Of a stretch of DNA of 64,000 bases, positions 40,361 through 50,764 are shown in pieces. Position 1 is the stretch's first letter. Each line of letters begins with the position of its first letter. Below the pieces are notes generated by a model. The model did no database searches. It was not told the origin of the DNA and saw only the letters and a list, made by a program, of their open reading frames with translations. A program made the position numbers and the translations under genes. The DNA comes from Cohnella ginsengisoli (lineage in GTDB: Bacteria > Bacillota > Bacilli > Paenibacillales > Paenibacillaceae): positions 967,868 to 1,031,867 of the forward strand of contig NZ_JAPDHZ010000002.1 of assembly GCF_029525555.1 (NCBI RefSeq), in the 5' to 3' direction.

Positions 40361-41540
40361 TCAGATGTCGGAAAAATCGTAATTGTAGCATTCTTGATAA
40401 AGATGTGAGATCTCTTCATGCGTCGGCACCCGCGGATTGTTCGCTGGACTGCCGCTGGCTAGTGCATCCGTGGCCATTTTTGCTGTCATTTGATCGAAGT
40501 GCGCTTGGTTAACTCCCCAGGTTTTAAGATTGGGAATTTGCAAGTCCCGACACAATTGCTTGATCTCCAGAACGGCTAAATCAGCCAATTCCTCTTCGGA
40601 AAGACCATTGGCATCCGGACGAAAAAGCGTTCCGATTCGAGCCAAGCGTGAGGTAGCGCTGTCACGCGTAAATTTCATGACAACCGGAAGAAGCATCGCA
40701 TTGGACATGCCATGGGGCACATGGAACAACGCTCCGATCGGACGCGACATGCCGTGAACCAAGGTAACCGAAGCGTTGGAGAACGCCGTGCCTGCCATCA
40801 TGGATGCGAGCATCATGTGGTCTCTGGCTTCTTCGTTGCGTCCGTCCTGATAGACGGAACGGATATTGCGGACAATCAACTCGATTGCCCCCAGAGCCAG
40901 ATGATCGGTTAACGGCTGGGCCTTGCGCGAAATATAGGCTTCCAGCGCATGACAAAGCGCGTCTATGCCAGTGGACGCGGTGACCAGCGGGGGGAACGGA
41001 TAAAGTCAAGGTAGAATCGATTATCGCAGCTGCGGGCATAAGGGCATTGTGTTTGATCATGATCTTGACATCGTCTTTGCTATGAATGATGACAGATACG
41101 TTCGTTACTTCGGAACCAGTGCCCGCCGTGGTCGGTATGGCGATTAACGGAATGGGTTTATCCGCAATCGCTTGCTGAAGGTCTCCAAGGTCGTTGATCT
41201 GTTCGCCAGAAGCTATGACAGAGACGGCTTTCGCCGCATCGATACAGCTTCCCCCGCCCAACGCGATAATGACATCGCATTGATTTTCTTTCAGAACTTG
41301 TAAAGCCTCAGCCACATGTAGGTCGGTAGGTTCCGAATTGACATCCAAATATGTGGCCACGGTCAAGCCGCTGCTGCGCAGATCATCGATACAGAGATTT
41401 ACCTTGCCTGATCTCTCAAGATTCCGGTCGCTGATTAGAAGCGCTCTTTTGCCAAACTCGGAAGCCTGATTTCCAAGCTCGGCTAATGAGCCGCGTCCAT
41501 AATGCAGCACTTGAGGCAAACGATATTGTGCGTAACTCAC
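40361..41540 (-). CDS. Iron-containing alcohol dehydrogenase, one-base frameshift
   Basis: About 392 residues after removing one base from the run 40989-40994 (restored LSVPPLVTASTGIDALCHALEAYIS). Start GTG 41540 (VSYAQYRLPQVLHYGRGS); longer frames overlap the GH4 gene. NAD site IIALGGGSCIDAAKAV and GTGSEVTNVSVI; metal ligands in DALCHALE and in MSRPIGALFHVPHGMSNA. The end has the helical LQIPNLKTWGV block. Group III alcohol dehydrogenase; the substrate (aldehyde or short diol) cannot be read. With the dehydrogenase downstream it probably handles a small aldehyde from the sugar. Confidence 0.88.
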
Positions 41541-41614
41541 GAAGGACGCTTCCTTTCTAGTCGCTAATATACTCGTTTCGCTTTCATAGATAATCGTCGA
41601 CAGATCCTTGCTGT

Positions 41615-42944
41615 CTATCCGTTCCAATGCTTAAATTGCGGCAAATAGTCGCGGTTCGCGGCAAACATCTCGTCAACCATCTGTTTGATCTCGTTTAAAC
41701 TCAGTACAGCGGCAGTGAGCGGATCGTTCGCGATGGCATGAAACACTTTGCGCGGATCTCCGGTCATCGAACCTTCGACGGCAAGCATCTCGTTAATTGC
41801 GTTCACCGTATTGAGGGCAGCCAGTTGGCTAGGCAACGCTCCGATCGATATCGGTTCAAATCCGGATTTGGAAGCGAGGACCGGAACCTCCACGCAAGCA
41901 TCCAGCGGCAAATTCGTAATGTAGCCGCGGTTGCGGATGTTTCCGGAGAACTTGAACAATGTACCGTCTCCGAGCACGGCGTTAAAGATGTCCGACGCGT
42001 ACTCGTGACTGCGCTTCAAATCGATCTCCTCCTTGTTCAGCCATGTCAAAATCTCGTCCTTCCACGTCGTTTGCCGGTTCTTGTAATCGTCTAATATAAA
42101 TGCGTGTACCCCAGGGTTCCAGTTAGTGCCATGAGTACAATACTTTTCTATTAAGTCTGCCCGCTTGCGAAACCAAGAATTGTACTCGGAATTATGCCCG
42201 CTAGATTCGGTCACGTAATAATCCAGATGCAGGAACATCTCGTTGCGGACTAATTCAGCATTGTAAATTTCCGGCCGGCTCAAAATGGCTTCTCTAATAA
42301 GCGGAATAGCGTCCTTGCCGTTCCACTTATACGCGAGAAACCAAGCCTGATGATTGATGCCGCCGCACAGATAGCTGACATCTTTCGTGTCGGCGCCGAT
42401 CCATTCCGCCAGCATTTCCGCAGTCCCCTGGACGCTATGGCACAATCCGATCACGTTTACGTTCGTATAATTTTGCATGGCGTTGCACAGCATCGTCATC
42501 GGATTCGTATAGTTCAGGAATACCGCGTCGGGACAATATTTTTCAATATCCCGGCAGATGTCCAACATGACCGGAATCGTGCGTAACGCGCGGAACACGC
42601 CAGCCGGCCCGCGCGTGTCGCCAACATTGATGTCGACACCGTACTTTTTTAGGGATTTCAATATCATGCCGCCATACATCGACGCTGTTCGCAAGAATCG
42701 TACATACGACGCCGTCCGCTCCTTGCAGCGCCTCGGCACGATTGGTCGTTGCCACCACCTTCGCAGGGTAGTTGCCTGCGGCGATAATTTTATCCACGGC
42801 TTGCTTGATGAATTCGAGACGCTCTTGATCGACGTCCATCAACGCGATTGTACAGTCCGCAAACGCCGGGAACGACAAAATGTCTCGCACCAAATTTCGT
42901 GTAAAGCCGAAGCTGCCTGCACCGATAAACGTAAATTTTTTCAT
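41615..42944 (-). CDS. GH4 alpha-galactosidase-type glycosidase (MelA-like), one-base frameshift
   Basis: NAD- and Mn-dependent glycosidase, about 442 residues after removing one base from the T run 42645-42650 (restored [22 protein letters not shown]). The Rossmann start [21 protein letters not shown] is followed by [12 protein letters not shown], and then [16 protein letters not shown], whose CHSV block points to alpha-galactosidases within GH4. The metal His is in [11 protein letters not shown]. No signal peptide, so it acts on imported oligosaccharide. ATG 42944 has GGAGGG upstream. Confidence 0.9.
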
Positions 42945-42988
42945 TCGAAATTCCCTCCGGAAATCATTTTAAAGTAGGTTAATGCGGC

Positions 42989-44974
42989 TCAATTACTAGA
43001 TTCAGTTGAATAAACTATAAAATCCCACGGGAGAATGTTATCAACTTTCAAATAGGTTTTGTTTTTGTCCAAGCGAATGTTCTTCTCGGGCACGGCCGAA
43101 GCCGCTCCATCATGACCGAGACGATACAACTGAGGTACGGGCCATGCAATTTCCGTTTCGAACGTGCCTGTATCGTCGAAATTGGCGTTTACGAGCAGGA
43201 TCATCGCTTGTGACTTATCAGCAGAAGCCCTAACGAATGGAACGACTTTTAATCCGCTGTGAAATGCCGTTACCGGCAACTGATCTCTGCTGATCCATTG
43301 GAAAGCCTGATGCAGCTGGCTTCTTTTCGCCTCGGAATACAAGCTGATCCAGGGAGCATAGCCATGTACGGCAACCCGGCCGCCCAAGCTATTCTCATGG
43401 ATTGTAAAAGTAGCGCCCAGTAGTTGACCTGAGTAGCTGATCAGTTCGCTTAACACGCGAACCTCGGCATTGTGCAACGGCTGAAGCACGTAGCCCGCTT
43501 CATTGTAAACCGTAATTCTCCCGTCTCGGTGTTCCCCGGCGTATGGCTCGTTGAGGGGGTCTAAAGTAAACCGTTCCAGCACGCCGTTATCGTACACTTT
43601 CGCAATCGACACGCCGCAATATTCGCCAAGCCCCATTTCCGCAAGCGTTTCGAGCGCCGTTCCATCCAGAAAGACTCCCTTGGCCAGCATGGCTTTCAAT
43701 TGTTCGTAAGTATACGCTTGCGCCATTTCACCGCTCAAAATGATCCCGCAGGCCGCGTCCTCCATCATAGTTAACGGAAAACCGATCTCATGCAGGGCAC
43801 CGGGTTTATCCGCTTCTTGCGGCACGCCAAACCAGCCCCGCTCGCCGACTTTACGTTTGGCTTCAAAATTCGGGGACATCGCGGGATACAAACCGAGGCT
43901 AGGCCATGAGCCGGCAATGCGATTCATTTTTTCCCAGAGCGGCTTCATATGGACCATCTCTTTCAGCCAAGCTGCATGCTCGCCGGTAGAACCTTTCTCC
44001 AATTTGAGAATATGCGCGGCGATGCCGTTCATCCCGCCGGCAATCATTATCGTATTTTCGGTCATCATCGTACGGATGGATTTCTTCAACCGCTGTTGCG
44101 GGAACGTCTCCAGTTCGTATTGAATGTCGTATACAAAATGGGGATAAAGAGCCGCCTGGCGCGCGCATTCCATCCATTTGCGAAGCATCCCGACCGGCGT
44201 CCGATCCTCGAAATAACCGCCCCCCGGTCTGCCTTTAACGGCACTCAACGCTGTCATCCACCGCTCGAAGGCGGCTCCGGAATACGTTCTCCACTCCAAT
44301 CCTGCGGTCATCAGACCTAATTCGATCCCCTCGTCGATCTCATGTACCGCATGCTTGATCACCGACGCGAGCCGCTCCAGCGTCGCGATATTATGCTCCA
44401 CCCACCATTCGCGAAATTGGCCGCCTTCCGGCGCATTCAGCAAATCAACCAACTCTTCGCGGGTAAATGAACAATCGTGCTTGCCATTAAATATTTCCAA
44501 GCAAGTGTCGCAAAAGCATGGAAAATCGACCGGCAGGTGATGGTGAATGCGCAGATCGTCGTCTACCCAGATGAAATCAAGCCCAGTATCCGCCAGCAGG
44601 CGGTATTTGTCCCTCGTATAAGTCAGAAACGATTGATCATTTGGACAAAATGAGCCGATCCCTAGCGTTCCGTCATGACCGACCATCGGTTGCCCCCGGA
44701 ACGGCGTCCAATCCCAGGCGTCGTTCATGTGACCGATCGTGATCGCATTCACGCCTACGGAGAAACCGTCTTCCTTCAGCTGCCGAACTCTTGTCGCCAT
44801 CGTCCCGCACTCGTCCGCAAATTCGTCGAGAGGCGTGTAACCGCTCATCCGATATTCTAAAATCAAACCCAATTCGTCGATTGCGCCTTTATAAGGATTT
44901 AGCAGCCTTCGCAGTTCTTCGAACTCGCGATTCTCCATAAATCTCGCTGGCCAAATTCGTAAAGATAATTTCAT
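42989..44974 (-). CDS. Large putative glycoside hydrolase-like protein of unrecognised family
   Basis: 661 residues, cytoplasmic (no signal). I cannot assign a family. The first 400 residues look like a TIM barrel of clan GH-A style: [16 protein letters not shown], then a Cys pair CFCDTC resembling a metal-binding insert, [27 protein letters not shown] and [18 protein letters not shown]. The remainder resembles the lower beta domains of beta-galactosidase-type enzymes ([52 protein letters not shown]). GGGAGGGG before ATG 44974. Its place between a secreted glycosidase and a GH4 enzyme supports oligosaccharide breakdown. Confidence 0.7.
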   Translation of the reverse strand: MKLSLRIWPARFMENREFEELRRLLNPYKGAIDELGLILEYRMSGYTPLDEFADECGTMATRVRQLKEDGFSVGVNAITIGHMNDAWDWTPFRGQPMVGHDGTLGIGSFCPNDQSFLTYTRDKYRLLADTGLDFIWVDDDLRIHHHLPVDFPCFCDTCLEIFNGKHDCSFTREELVDLLNAPEGGQFREWWVEHNIATLERLASVIKHAVHEIDEGIELGLMTAGLEWRTYSGAAFERWMTALSAVKGRPGGGYFEDRTPVGMLRKWMECARQAALYPHFVYDIQYELETFPQQRLKKSIRTMMTENTIMIAGGMNGIAAHILKLEKGSTGEHAAWLKEMVHMKPLWEKMNRIAGSWPSLGLYPAMSPNFEAKRKVGERGWFGVPQEADKPGALHEIGFPLTMMEDAACGIILSGEMAQAYTYEQLKAMLAKGVFLDGTALETLAEMGLGEYCGVSIAKVYDNGVLERFTLDPLNEPYAGEHRDGRITVYNEAGYVLQPLHNAEVRVLSELISYSGQLLGATFTIHENSLGGRVAVHGYAPWISLYSEAKRSQLHQAFQWISRDQLPVTAFHSGLKVVPFVRASADKSQAMILLVNANFDDTGTFETEIAWPVPQLYRLGHDGAASAVPEKNIRLDKNKTYLKVDNILPWDFIVYSTESSN

Positions 44975-45020
44975 GGCAGAGCCCCTCCCAGCTTCCGGCT
45001 ACTATTCTTTGCAAAAGAAA

Positions 45021-45046
45021 GGACACCACCCCGAAAGGCGGTGTCC
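45021..45046 (-). terminator. Terminator after the secreted glycosidase gene
   Basis: GGACACC / GGTGTCC stem with an inner CC-GAAA-GG, followed on the minus strand by TTTCTTTT. Since the next gene starts only 46 bases on, this may act as a partial terminator that lowers expression of the downstream genes. Confidence 0.7.
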
Positions 45047-45051
45047 ACCAG

Positions 45052-48000
45052 TCAAGACATTTTTCTCAAGCTGCTGTCGTCCATATAGAAATTCCCCGTT
45101 TGACCGGTATTCGTGAAGATGCGCAGCTGCGCCGTCTCCAATGTTCCGGTCCACGTGACGTTGAAGTTATACCAAATCTTCGTCCAGTCGGCGAAGCTTT
45201 GGAACGATTGGCTGATCCATTTCTGTTGCCCTCCGTCATACTGAAGCCAGATTTGAATGATTCCGCTCTGACTGCCACTGCCGGCTTTCAGCCAGGCAGA
45301 TGCTTCGTAAAGACCTTGTCCATTAGCGAGTAACAAGCTCTTGACATCCTGCCGGGGTCCCCCGTACTCGTCAGATCTGCTCGTCACGTAGACCGCTTTA
45401 CTGCCTCCGTGAATAGGACTCGTGATACTACTAAGTACGGCTGCTCCATCAGTCGTCCATCCCGCTGTACCGCTCTCGTAGTCGGAATTTGTCAGTAGTT
45501 CTGAAGTATACGCGGCAGTCGTAATGCTCCACACCGGACCTATCGCGGAGCCCGCCGCGCCTTTCTCGCCGATTCGCCAGTAGTACGTCGTGTTGGGCGA
45601 AAGTGTCCCCGGATTAAAAGACGTGCTTTTCTGGTCGCGAATCAACGGCGGCGGGTTCGTTGTTCCGAAGTATACATCGTGCGACGATGCCCATCCGAAA
45701 GGCGACCATGAAAGATCAGTCGAAATGCTGACGCCCGTTGCCCCATTTGCCGGTGAAGGACTCTTGGCAGGACCTAGCGGGAACGGTTTGCCTTCCTTCT
45801 TCAAACTGATGTCGTCCGCATAGAAATTCCCGGTTTGACCGGCATTCGTGAAGATCCGAAGCTGTGCTGCTTCCAGCGTTCCGGTCCATGTCACATTGAG
45901 CGTATACGATAATTGGGTCCAATCGCTGAAGTTCGCGAATCCTGCGCTATACCAGGATTGCTTGCCGCCGTCGTATTGAAGCCAAATCTGCGCAATCCCG
46001 CTCATCGTGCCGCTTGCGGATTTGAGCCAAAGGGACGTTTCATAGTCGCCCTGCCCGCTGGCGAGCAACAGATTCTTAATATCTTGCCGCGGTCCTCCGA
46101 ATTCATCGGAGCGACTCGACACCAGAACGGCCTTGCTGCCTCCGTGAACAGGGCTTGTGCCAGCGGTTAAGGTTGCTGCCCCGTCGGATGTCCAACCGGT
46201 AGTTCCGCTTTCGAAGCCGGGATTGCCAAGAAGTTCCGCAGGAGGGGTAGTCGTCGTGAAGCTCTTTACGGTCCCGGCTGTCGTACCGCTGTTGTTCTTC
46301 TCGTCAATCCGCCAATAATAAGTTGTGTTACCGCTAAGCGGACCAGGCCTATAAGCCGTTCCCGACTGATTTCGCACGAACGGCGGCGGATTGCTTGTTC
46401 CGAAGTACACGTCGTGCGAAGCCGTGCCTAAGCCGGCAGTCCATGATACCGTCGGGGCAAGGCTTACATCCGTTGCGCCGTTTGCGGGCGCATAGACCCC
46501 TGCCGTTCCCGGCGCAGTCAGCGGCGCTTTCCTCGTTAAACTGATGTCATCCGCATAGAAATCGCCTGTTTGACCGGTATTCGTATAAATCCGAAGCTGC
46601 GCATCTTCCAAATTCCCGGTCCATGTAACGCCAAGTGTGTCCGAAAGATTCGTCCAGTTGTTAAAACTCGTAAAAGCATTACTGAACCATGCTTGCTGGC
46701 CACCGTCATACTTCACCCAGATTTGCATAATTCCGCTCATAGATCCGCTTACGGATTTGAGCCAAGAAGAAACTTCATAGTTGCCTTTGCCATTGGCGAG
46801 CAAAATACTTTTTATATCTCTTCGCGGTCCTCCGTATTCGTCAGTGCGGCTTGTCACTTTAACCGCTTGGCTGCCCCCGTGAATCGGTGTCGTGACGCCG
46901 GTCAACGTCGCGGAGCCGAAGGCGTTCCAGCCTGTCGTACCACTTTCGAAACCCGGGTTGCTAAGCAGTTCCGCCGAATACAGGCTTGTCGTAAAACTCC
47001 GCACCGTGCCGATTGCAGTGCCTCCGGAACTACGCTCATCGATCCGCCAATAATAGGTCGTGTTGCCGGCAAGTGTGTCTGGCGTATAAGTAGTGCCCGA
47101 CTGGTTCTTGACGAACGGCGGCGGATTGCTCGTTCCAAAGTACACATCGTGCGAAGCGGCGCCGCTTCCGGCAGTCCATGATATCGAAGGAGTCGCGCTC
47201 ACGCCGATCGCGCCATTCGAAGGAGTAGGACTCGTTGCAGCACCGGGAGCAGTTTGTCCTGCCTCGGGCACGCTCTGGACGTTAGTAATTTCATAAAAAA
47301 CAACGCCATGATGGGAAATATCATCCACGAAGTCCAGTCGGTTGCCGCTCACGGTTACTTCCTGCGTAGTTGAAAATAGCTCACCTTGGTTTTTATATAT
47401 GCCGTTGTTTTCCAACCAGAAGTTTCGATCGGACGCGTTCAACAAATTCCAAGGCAAATTGGCGCTGTACTTGGACCAAAAATAGGAACTGTCTGTTAGC
47501 CCGCGATTGCTCTGATCCAGCCACCATCTGCCCCACCAGTTGCCGTGCGATTCGTCCAAAATCCATTTCTTAACCGTTACTGTACTTCCGCTGACTGGCG
47601 CGATGTTACGAAGAGAATGTGTTACGGTTTCCGTTGTCGTCGCATTTCCATCCGCATTGTTGTTGAAAACCAATACATGGGCAGTGTTCGCCGCACTGTT
47701 TAAGCCGGCCATTCCGTCAACTTCATCCGCCGGGTTAGCGGATGAACCTGACTTTGCCAGCGAAGCCAACCGGTCGCCTGACATCCGATAGACAAGATCG
47801 CGGACGTTCCCCGATACCGATTTGACATCGTCAACGCCTGCCACTTGCGTATAGTCCCAGAACTCGAACCAATCCAAATCATTATCTACTGCAAACTTAA
47901 AGATTTTGGCGTCCGAAGACCCTTCTATGGGATGCTGAACGGAGCGGCTTGCCAGCGGCCGATTGTCCCAACCTGTCAGAATATGCCCTTCGTCCATGCC

Positions 48001-48939
48001 ATACTCCAAATTGGTATATCCGATCGAATTCGCGTAATTGCGAAGCGGCGTAAGGCTGTTCAGAAATCTGGCGCTGTCAAAGCCGACCGGAGTCACATCG
48101 TAATAAGAAATCGATATAAAATCCAGTTGCGTTCCGATCGTCCCCCGTTTGTAGTTGGTCCCACTCTTCAGATGGTCTAACAAATCCTTTTCGTCCCAGT
48201 ATCCGGCCCCGTTCCCCGAAATACTGTGTGCGCCGACTTGAACGTTCTCCGGTCCGAGCGCATCTTCCAGCCCGGCAACCGTGTAGTCGTACAATTTCAA
48301 ATAGGCGGTTTTTGTGCTTGTCGGATCCCCGGCGTCGAACCATTCAGCGTTGTTGAATTCCTGCATCACTCCCCATTTCCACGTTCTTACCTCGGAAAGT
48401 CCGAATTGATCGACCAGAGCATTCGCCATCGCTTTAATATAATTGTAGTAAGCGTCATAATCGGAAGGTGGCTGATCGTTCGTTCCTGTTACGCCGATGT
48501 GTGGATGGGCGCTAAGTTTCAGCGGAACGCTTCCTGTCTTCATGTACGGCTTCAATCCTTGACGAACGAGGTTGGCAGCCGCATTGATCAGGTTGTCGAA
48601 CTTGTAGTCCGTCAAGTTGCTGCGGTCGTTCGGATTGACGAAGAGATCTCGCTCAACGCTGCCTCCGGTTGCCGCTATCAACTGCACATATTTTACATAT
48701 GGAAACTGCGTGGCAAAATAATCGGCCGGCATAACGCTATTCGGGATTACGCTATCGTCCTTCCACCAGTTGAGGTCGTAATCAACCGCTTCGCTGAACT
48801 TATTGGTAATCGTCTTGCCCAAGTTATTGAGATCGAAAGATAGCGAACTGGTCCCTGCTGCGCGGGCTTCCGGCAGGGCAACGGTGGGAACAAACAAAAT
48901 CAAGCTTAGGAGTATACAGCAAATACGATGAAATCGCAT
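45052..48939 (-). CDS. Secreted multimodular glycosidase (GH39-like catalytic domain, three Fn3-CBM modules)
   Basis: 1295 residues from ATG 48939. Signal peptide (MRFHRICCILLSLILF... ALPEARAAG), then a clan GH-A barrel to about residue 420: WKWGVMQEFNNAEWF with E194 as likely acid/base, and LEYGMDEGHIL with E312 or E317 as nucleophile. A beta domain extends to about 560. From about 565 come three near-identical modules, each a fibronectin-III-like part (HDVYFGTSNPPPF... TTYYWRIDE) plus a CBM4/9-like part (NPGFESGTTGW... DEYGGPR... GQTGNFYADDISL). GH39 is my best guess; the carbohydrate is probably a plant polysaccharide. Confidence 0.8.
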   Translation of the reverse strand: MRFHRICCILLSLILFVPTVALPEARAAGTSSLSFDLNNLGKTITNKFSEAVDYDLNWWKDDSVIPNSVMPADYFATQFPYVKYVQLIAATGGSVERDLFVNPNDRSNLTDYKFDNLINAAANLVRQGLKPYMKTGSVPLKLSAHPHIGVTGTNDQPPSDYDAYYNYIKAMANALVDQFGLSEVRTWKWGVMQEFNNAEWFDAGDPTSTKTAYLKLYDYTVAGLEDALGPENVQVGAHSISGNGAGYWDEKDLLDHLKSGTNYKRGTIGTQLDFISISYYDVTPVGFDSARFLNSLTPLRNYANSIGYTNLEYGMDEGHILTGWDNRPLASRSVQHPIEGSSDAKIFKFAVDNDLDWFEFWDYTQVAGVDDVKSVSGNVRDLVYRMSGDRLASLAKSGSSANPADEVDGMAGLNSAANTAHVLVFNNNADGNATTTETVTHSLRNIAPVSGSTVTVKKWILDESHGNWWGRWWLDQSNRGLTDSSYFWSKYSANLPWNLLNASDRNFWLENNGIYKNQGELFSTTQEVTVSGNRLDFVDDISHHGVVFYEITNVQSVPEAGQTAPGAATSPTPSNGAIGVSATPSISWTAGSGAASHDVYFGTSNPPPFVKNQSGTTYTPDTLAGNTTYYWRIDERSSGGTAIGTVRSFTTSLYSAELLSNPGFESGTTGWNAFGSATLTGVTTPIHGGSQAVKVTSRTDEYGGPRRDIKSILLANGKGNYEVSSWLKSVSGSMSGIMQIWVKYDGGQQAWFSNAFTSFNNWTNLSDTLGVTWTGNLEDAQLRIYTNTGQTGDFYADDISLTRKAPLTAPGTAGVYAPANGATDVSLAPTVSWTAGLGTASHDVYFGTSNPPPFVRNQSGTAYRPGPLSGNTTYYWRIDEKNNSGTTAGTVKSFTTTTPPAELLGNPGFESGTTGWTSDGAATLTAGTSPVHGGSKAVLVSSRSDEFGGPRQDIKNLLLASGQGDYETSLWLKSASGTMSGIAQIWLQYDGGKQSWYSAGFANFSDWTQLSYTLNVTWTGTLEAAQLRIFTNAGQTGNFYADDISLKKEGKPFPLGPAKSPSPANGATGVSISTDLSWSPFGWASSHDVYFGTTNPPPLIRDQKSTSFNPGTLSPNTTYYWRIGEKGAAGSAIGPVWSITTAAYTSELLTNSDYESGTAGWTTDGAAVLSSITSPIHGGSKAVYVTSRSDEYGGPRQDVKSLLLANGQGLYEASAWLKAGSGSQSGIIQIWLQYDGGQQKWISQSFQSFADWTKIWYNFNVTWTGTLETAQLRIFTNTGQTGNFYMDDSSLRKMS
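45060..47240 (-). repeat. Three in-frame copies of a 735-bp coding module
   Basis: The same conserved word (CTGCC[CT]CCGTGAA on plus) occurs at 46871, 46136 and 45401, exactly 735 bases apart each time. The copies encode the Fn3-CBM pairs of the secreted glycosidase and have diverged mostly by substitutions. Confidence 0.9.
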
Positions 48940-48964
48940 AAATTTAACACTCCCCGGATTGGAA

Positions 48965-49849
48965 TCAGCCCTTAACGCTCCCCAGTACAATCCCTTTCAT
49001 GAAGAAACGCTGCAGAAACGGATACGCAAGTAAAATGGGTAGTGAGGCTGCGAAAATTTGCGCCGCCCTGCCCGTGCGGTCATTCACTTTGAAATAAAGC
49101 TCGGCTTCTTGCGCCGTCATTTGGGATAAATCCTTCACGATGATGTTGACCTGCAAAAACGTTTGCAACGGATAGTTCTCGGGGCGATTCATGAATATAA
49201 GCCCGTCGAACCAGCTGTTCCAATGATAGACGATTGTAAAAAGCATGACGGTTGCCAGTGCCGGCAGCGAAACGGGCACATAGATGCGCCATAAAATCGT
49301 CCAATGGTTCGCGCCGTCCAGTTTGGCCGACTCCTCCAGCTCCTTAGGCAAATTCCGAAAAAAATTGAGAAGCAGCACCACATTAAATACCTGCACGGCT
49401 GACGGAAGGACAAGCGCCCACAACGAATCGATTAGTCCTGTCTCCTTAACGGCTATATAGTACGGAATCAGTCCTCCGCTAAAAAGCATCGTGAAGACCA
49501 GTAGCCAGACGTACAATGTACGGAAACGGAACTGTTTATTATCTTTGGATAGCGGATAAGCCAGCAGCGTGATCAGCAGCATGCTGAGTGGAACGCCAAG
49601 GGCGACTCGCTGCAGCGAAACCCATGAAGCGGCAATAAACGCCGGTTTTCCGAATACGTTCTCATAAGAGGCGCTTGTAAAATCGACCGGCCACAGCTTG
49701 ACTTCACCGGCCGTAACTGCTGAGGCGGAGCTAAAGGAAATCGCTAAAACATGAATAATGGGAAGGATGCAGCTGAGCGCGACCAGCGATAAAAAAACAT
49801 AATTAAACAAGGCAAACAGTCGGTACCCGGCACTTCTGTTATATTTCAA
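48965..49849 (-). CDS. Carbohydrate ABC transporter permease (YtcP/LplC type)
   Basis: About 294 residues, six membrane segments, EAA loop ELEESAKLDGANHWTILWRIYVPV-like from about 190, end MKGIVLGSVKG. As written it is fused to the upstream permease; with one fewer base in the A run 49868-49874 the upstream gene ends and this one starts at TTG 49849 (LKYNRSAGYRLFALFNYVFL). The start has only a weak ribosome site (GGGACG), so exact initiation is uncertain. 25 bases before the glycosidase gene. Confidence 0.85.
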   Translation of the reverse strand: MKYNRSAGYRLFALFNYVFLSLVALSCILPIIHVLAISFSSASAVTAGEVKLWPVDFTSASYENVFGKPAFIAASWVSLQRVALGVPLSMLLITLLAYPLSKDNKQFRFRTLYVWLLVFTMLFSGGLIPYYIAVKETGLIDSLWALVLPSAVQVFNVVLLLNFFRNLPKELEESAKLDGANHWTILWRIYVPVSLPALATVMLFTIVYHWNSWFDGLIFMNRPENYPLQTFLQVNIIVKDLSQMTAQEAELYFKVNDRTGRAAQIFAASLPILLAYPFLQRFFMKGIVLGSVKG

Positions 49850-49865
49850 TAAACGCCACGTCCCG

Positions 49866-50764
49866 TCTAAAAAAATCCTGTAATTGGCATAACGATAAGC
49901 TAGCATATATGAGATCGAGATCAGCATGAAAGAGATAACCGATTTGAATAATCCTACCGCCGTCGATACGCCGTATTGGAATTGCAACAATCCGATCCGG
50001 TACACAAAAGTGTCAATGATATCGCCGGTTTCGTAAACTTGCGGGCTGTAGAGATTAAAAATTTGATCAAAACCAGCGTTTAATACGTTTCCAAGACTTA
50101 AGGTCGCCATCAGTACAACTACCGGCGTCATGCCCGGGAGCGTAATGTGCCATGTTTGCCGCCAGCGGTTTGCCCCGTCCGCTTCGGCCGCCTCGTACAA
50201 CGTCGGACTTATTGCCGTTAATGCGGCCAAATAGACGACTGTGCTAAATCCGAATTCCTTCCATATGTCGGACAGAACAACCGTAAATCGAAACCACCCG
50301 TTGTCGCCGAGGAAGTAAACTGGATTTGCGCCGAACCAGCCGAACAACGAATTAACGATTCCCGAAGTGGGCGACAAAATGTCGATTAATATACCGCTCA
50401 AAATAATCCAAGACAAGAAATGAGGTAAATAAATGAGCGTTTGAACCGTCCTTTTGAATACGTTTCTTTTGACTTCGTTTAATAAAAGCGCCGCCGCTAC
50501 TGGAACGACAATACCGACTGCGATTTTCGCAACGGCGATAATGACTGTATTCGTAATGATTCGAGGCGTGTCCGGCATCAGGAAGACGTATTCGAAGTTG
50601 TCCCAGCCGATCCATGGGGAACCGAAGATCCCCTTGGCGGGCAAAAACTTCTTGAACGCGATAATCGCTCCAACCATTGGACCGTAGCTGTAAATGAAGA
50701 TCAGCAGCAAACCCGGCAACATCATCAAATGCAGCAGTCCGTTTTGTTTCCATTCCTTATGCAA
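49866..50764 (-). CDS. Carbohydrate ABC transporter permease (LplB type)
   Basis: About 298 residues: HLMMLPGLLLIFIYSYGPMVGAIIAFKKF at the start, EAA loop EAAEADGANRWRQTWHITLPGM at about 185, and the usual C-terminal YMLAYRYANYRIF. In the given sequence the run of seven A (plus strand 49868-49874) removes the stop. Six would give YRIF followed by TAG, the normal family end. Its ATG (50764) lies directly next to the stop of the binding-protein gene. Confidence 0.88.
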
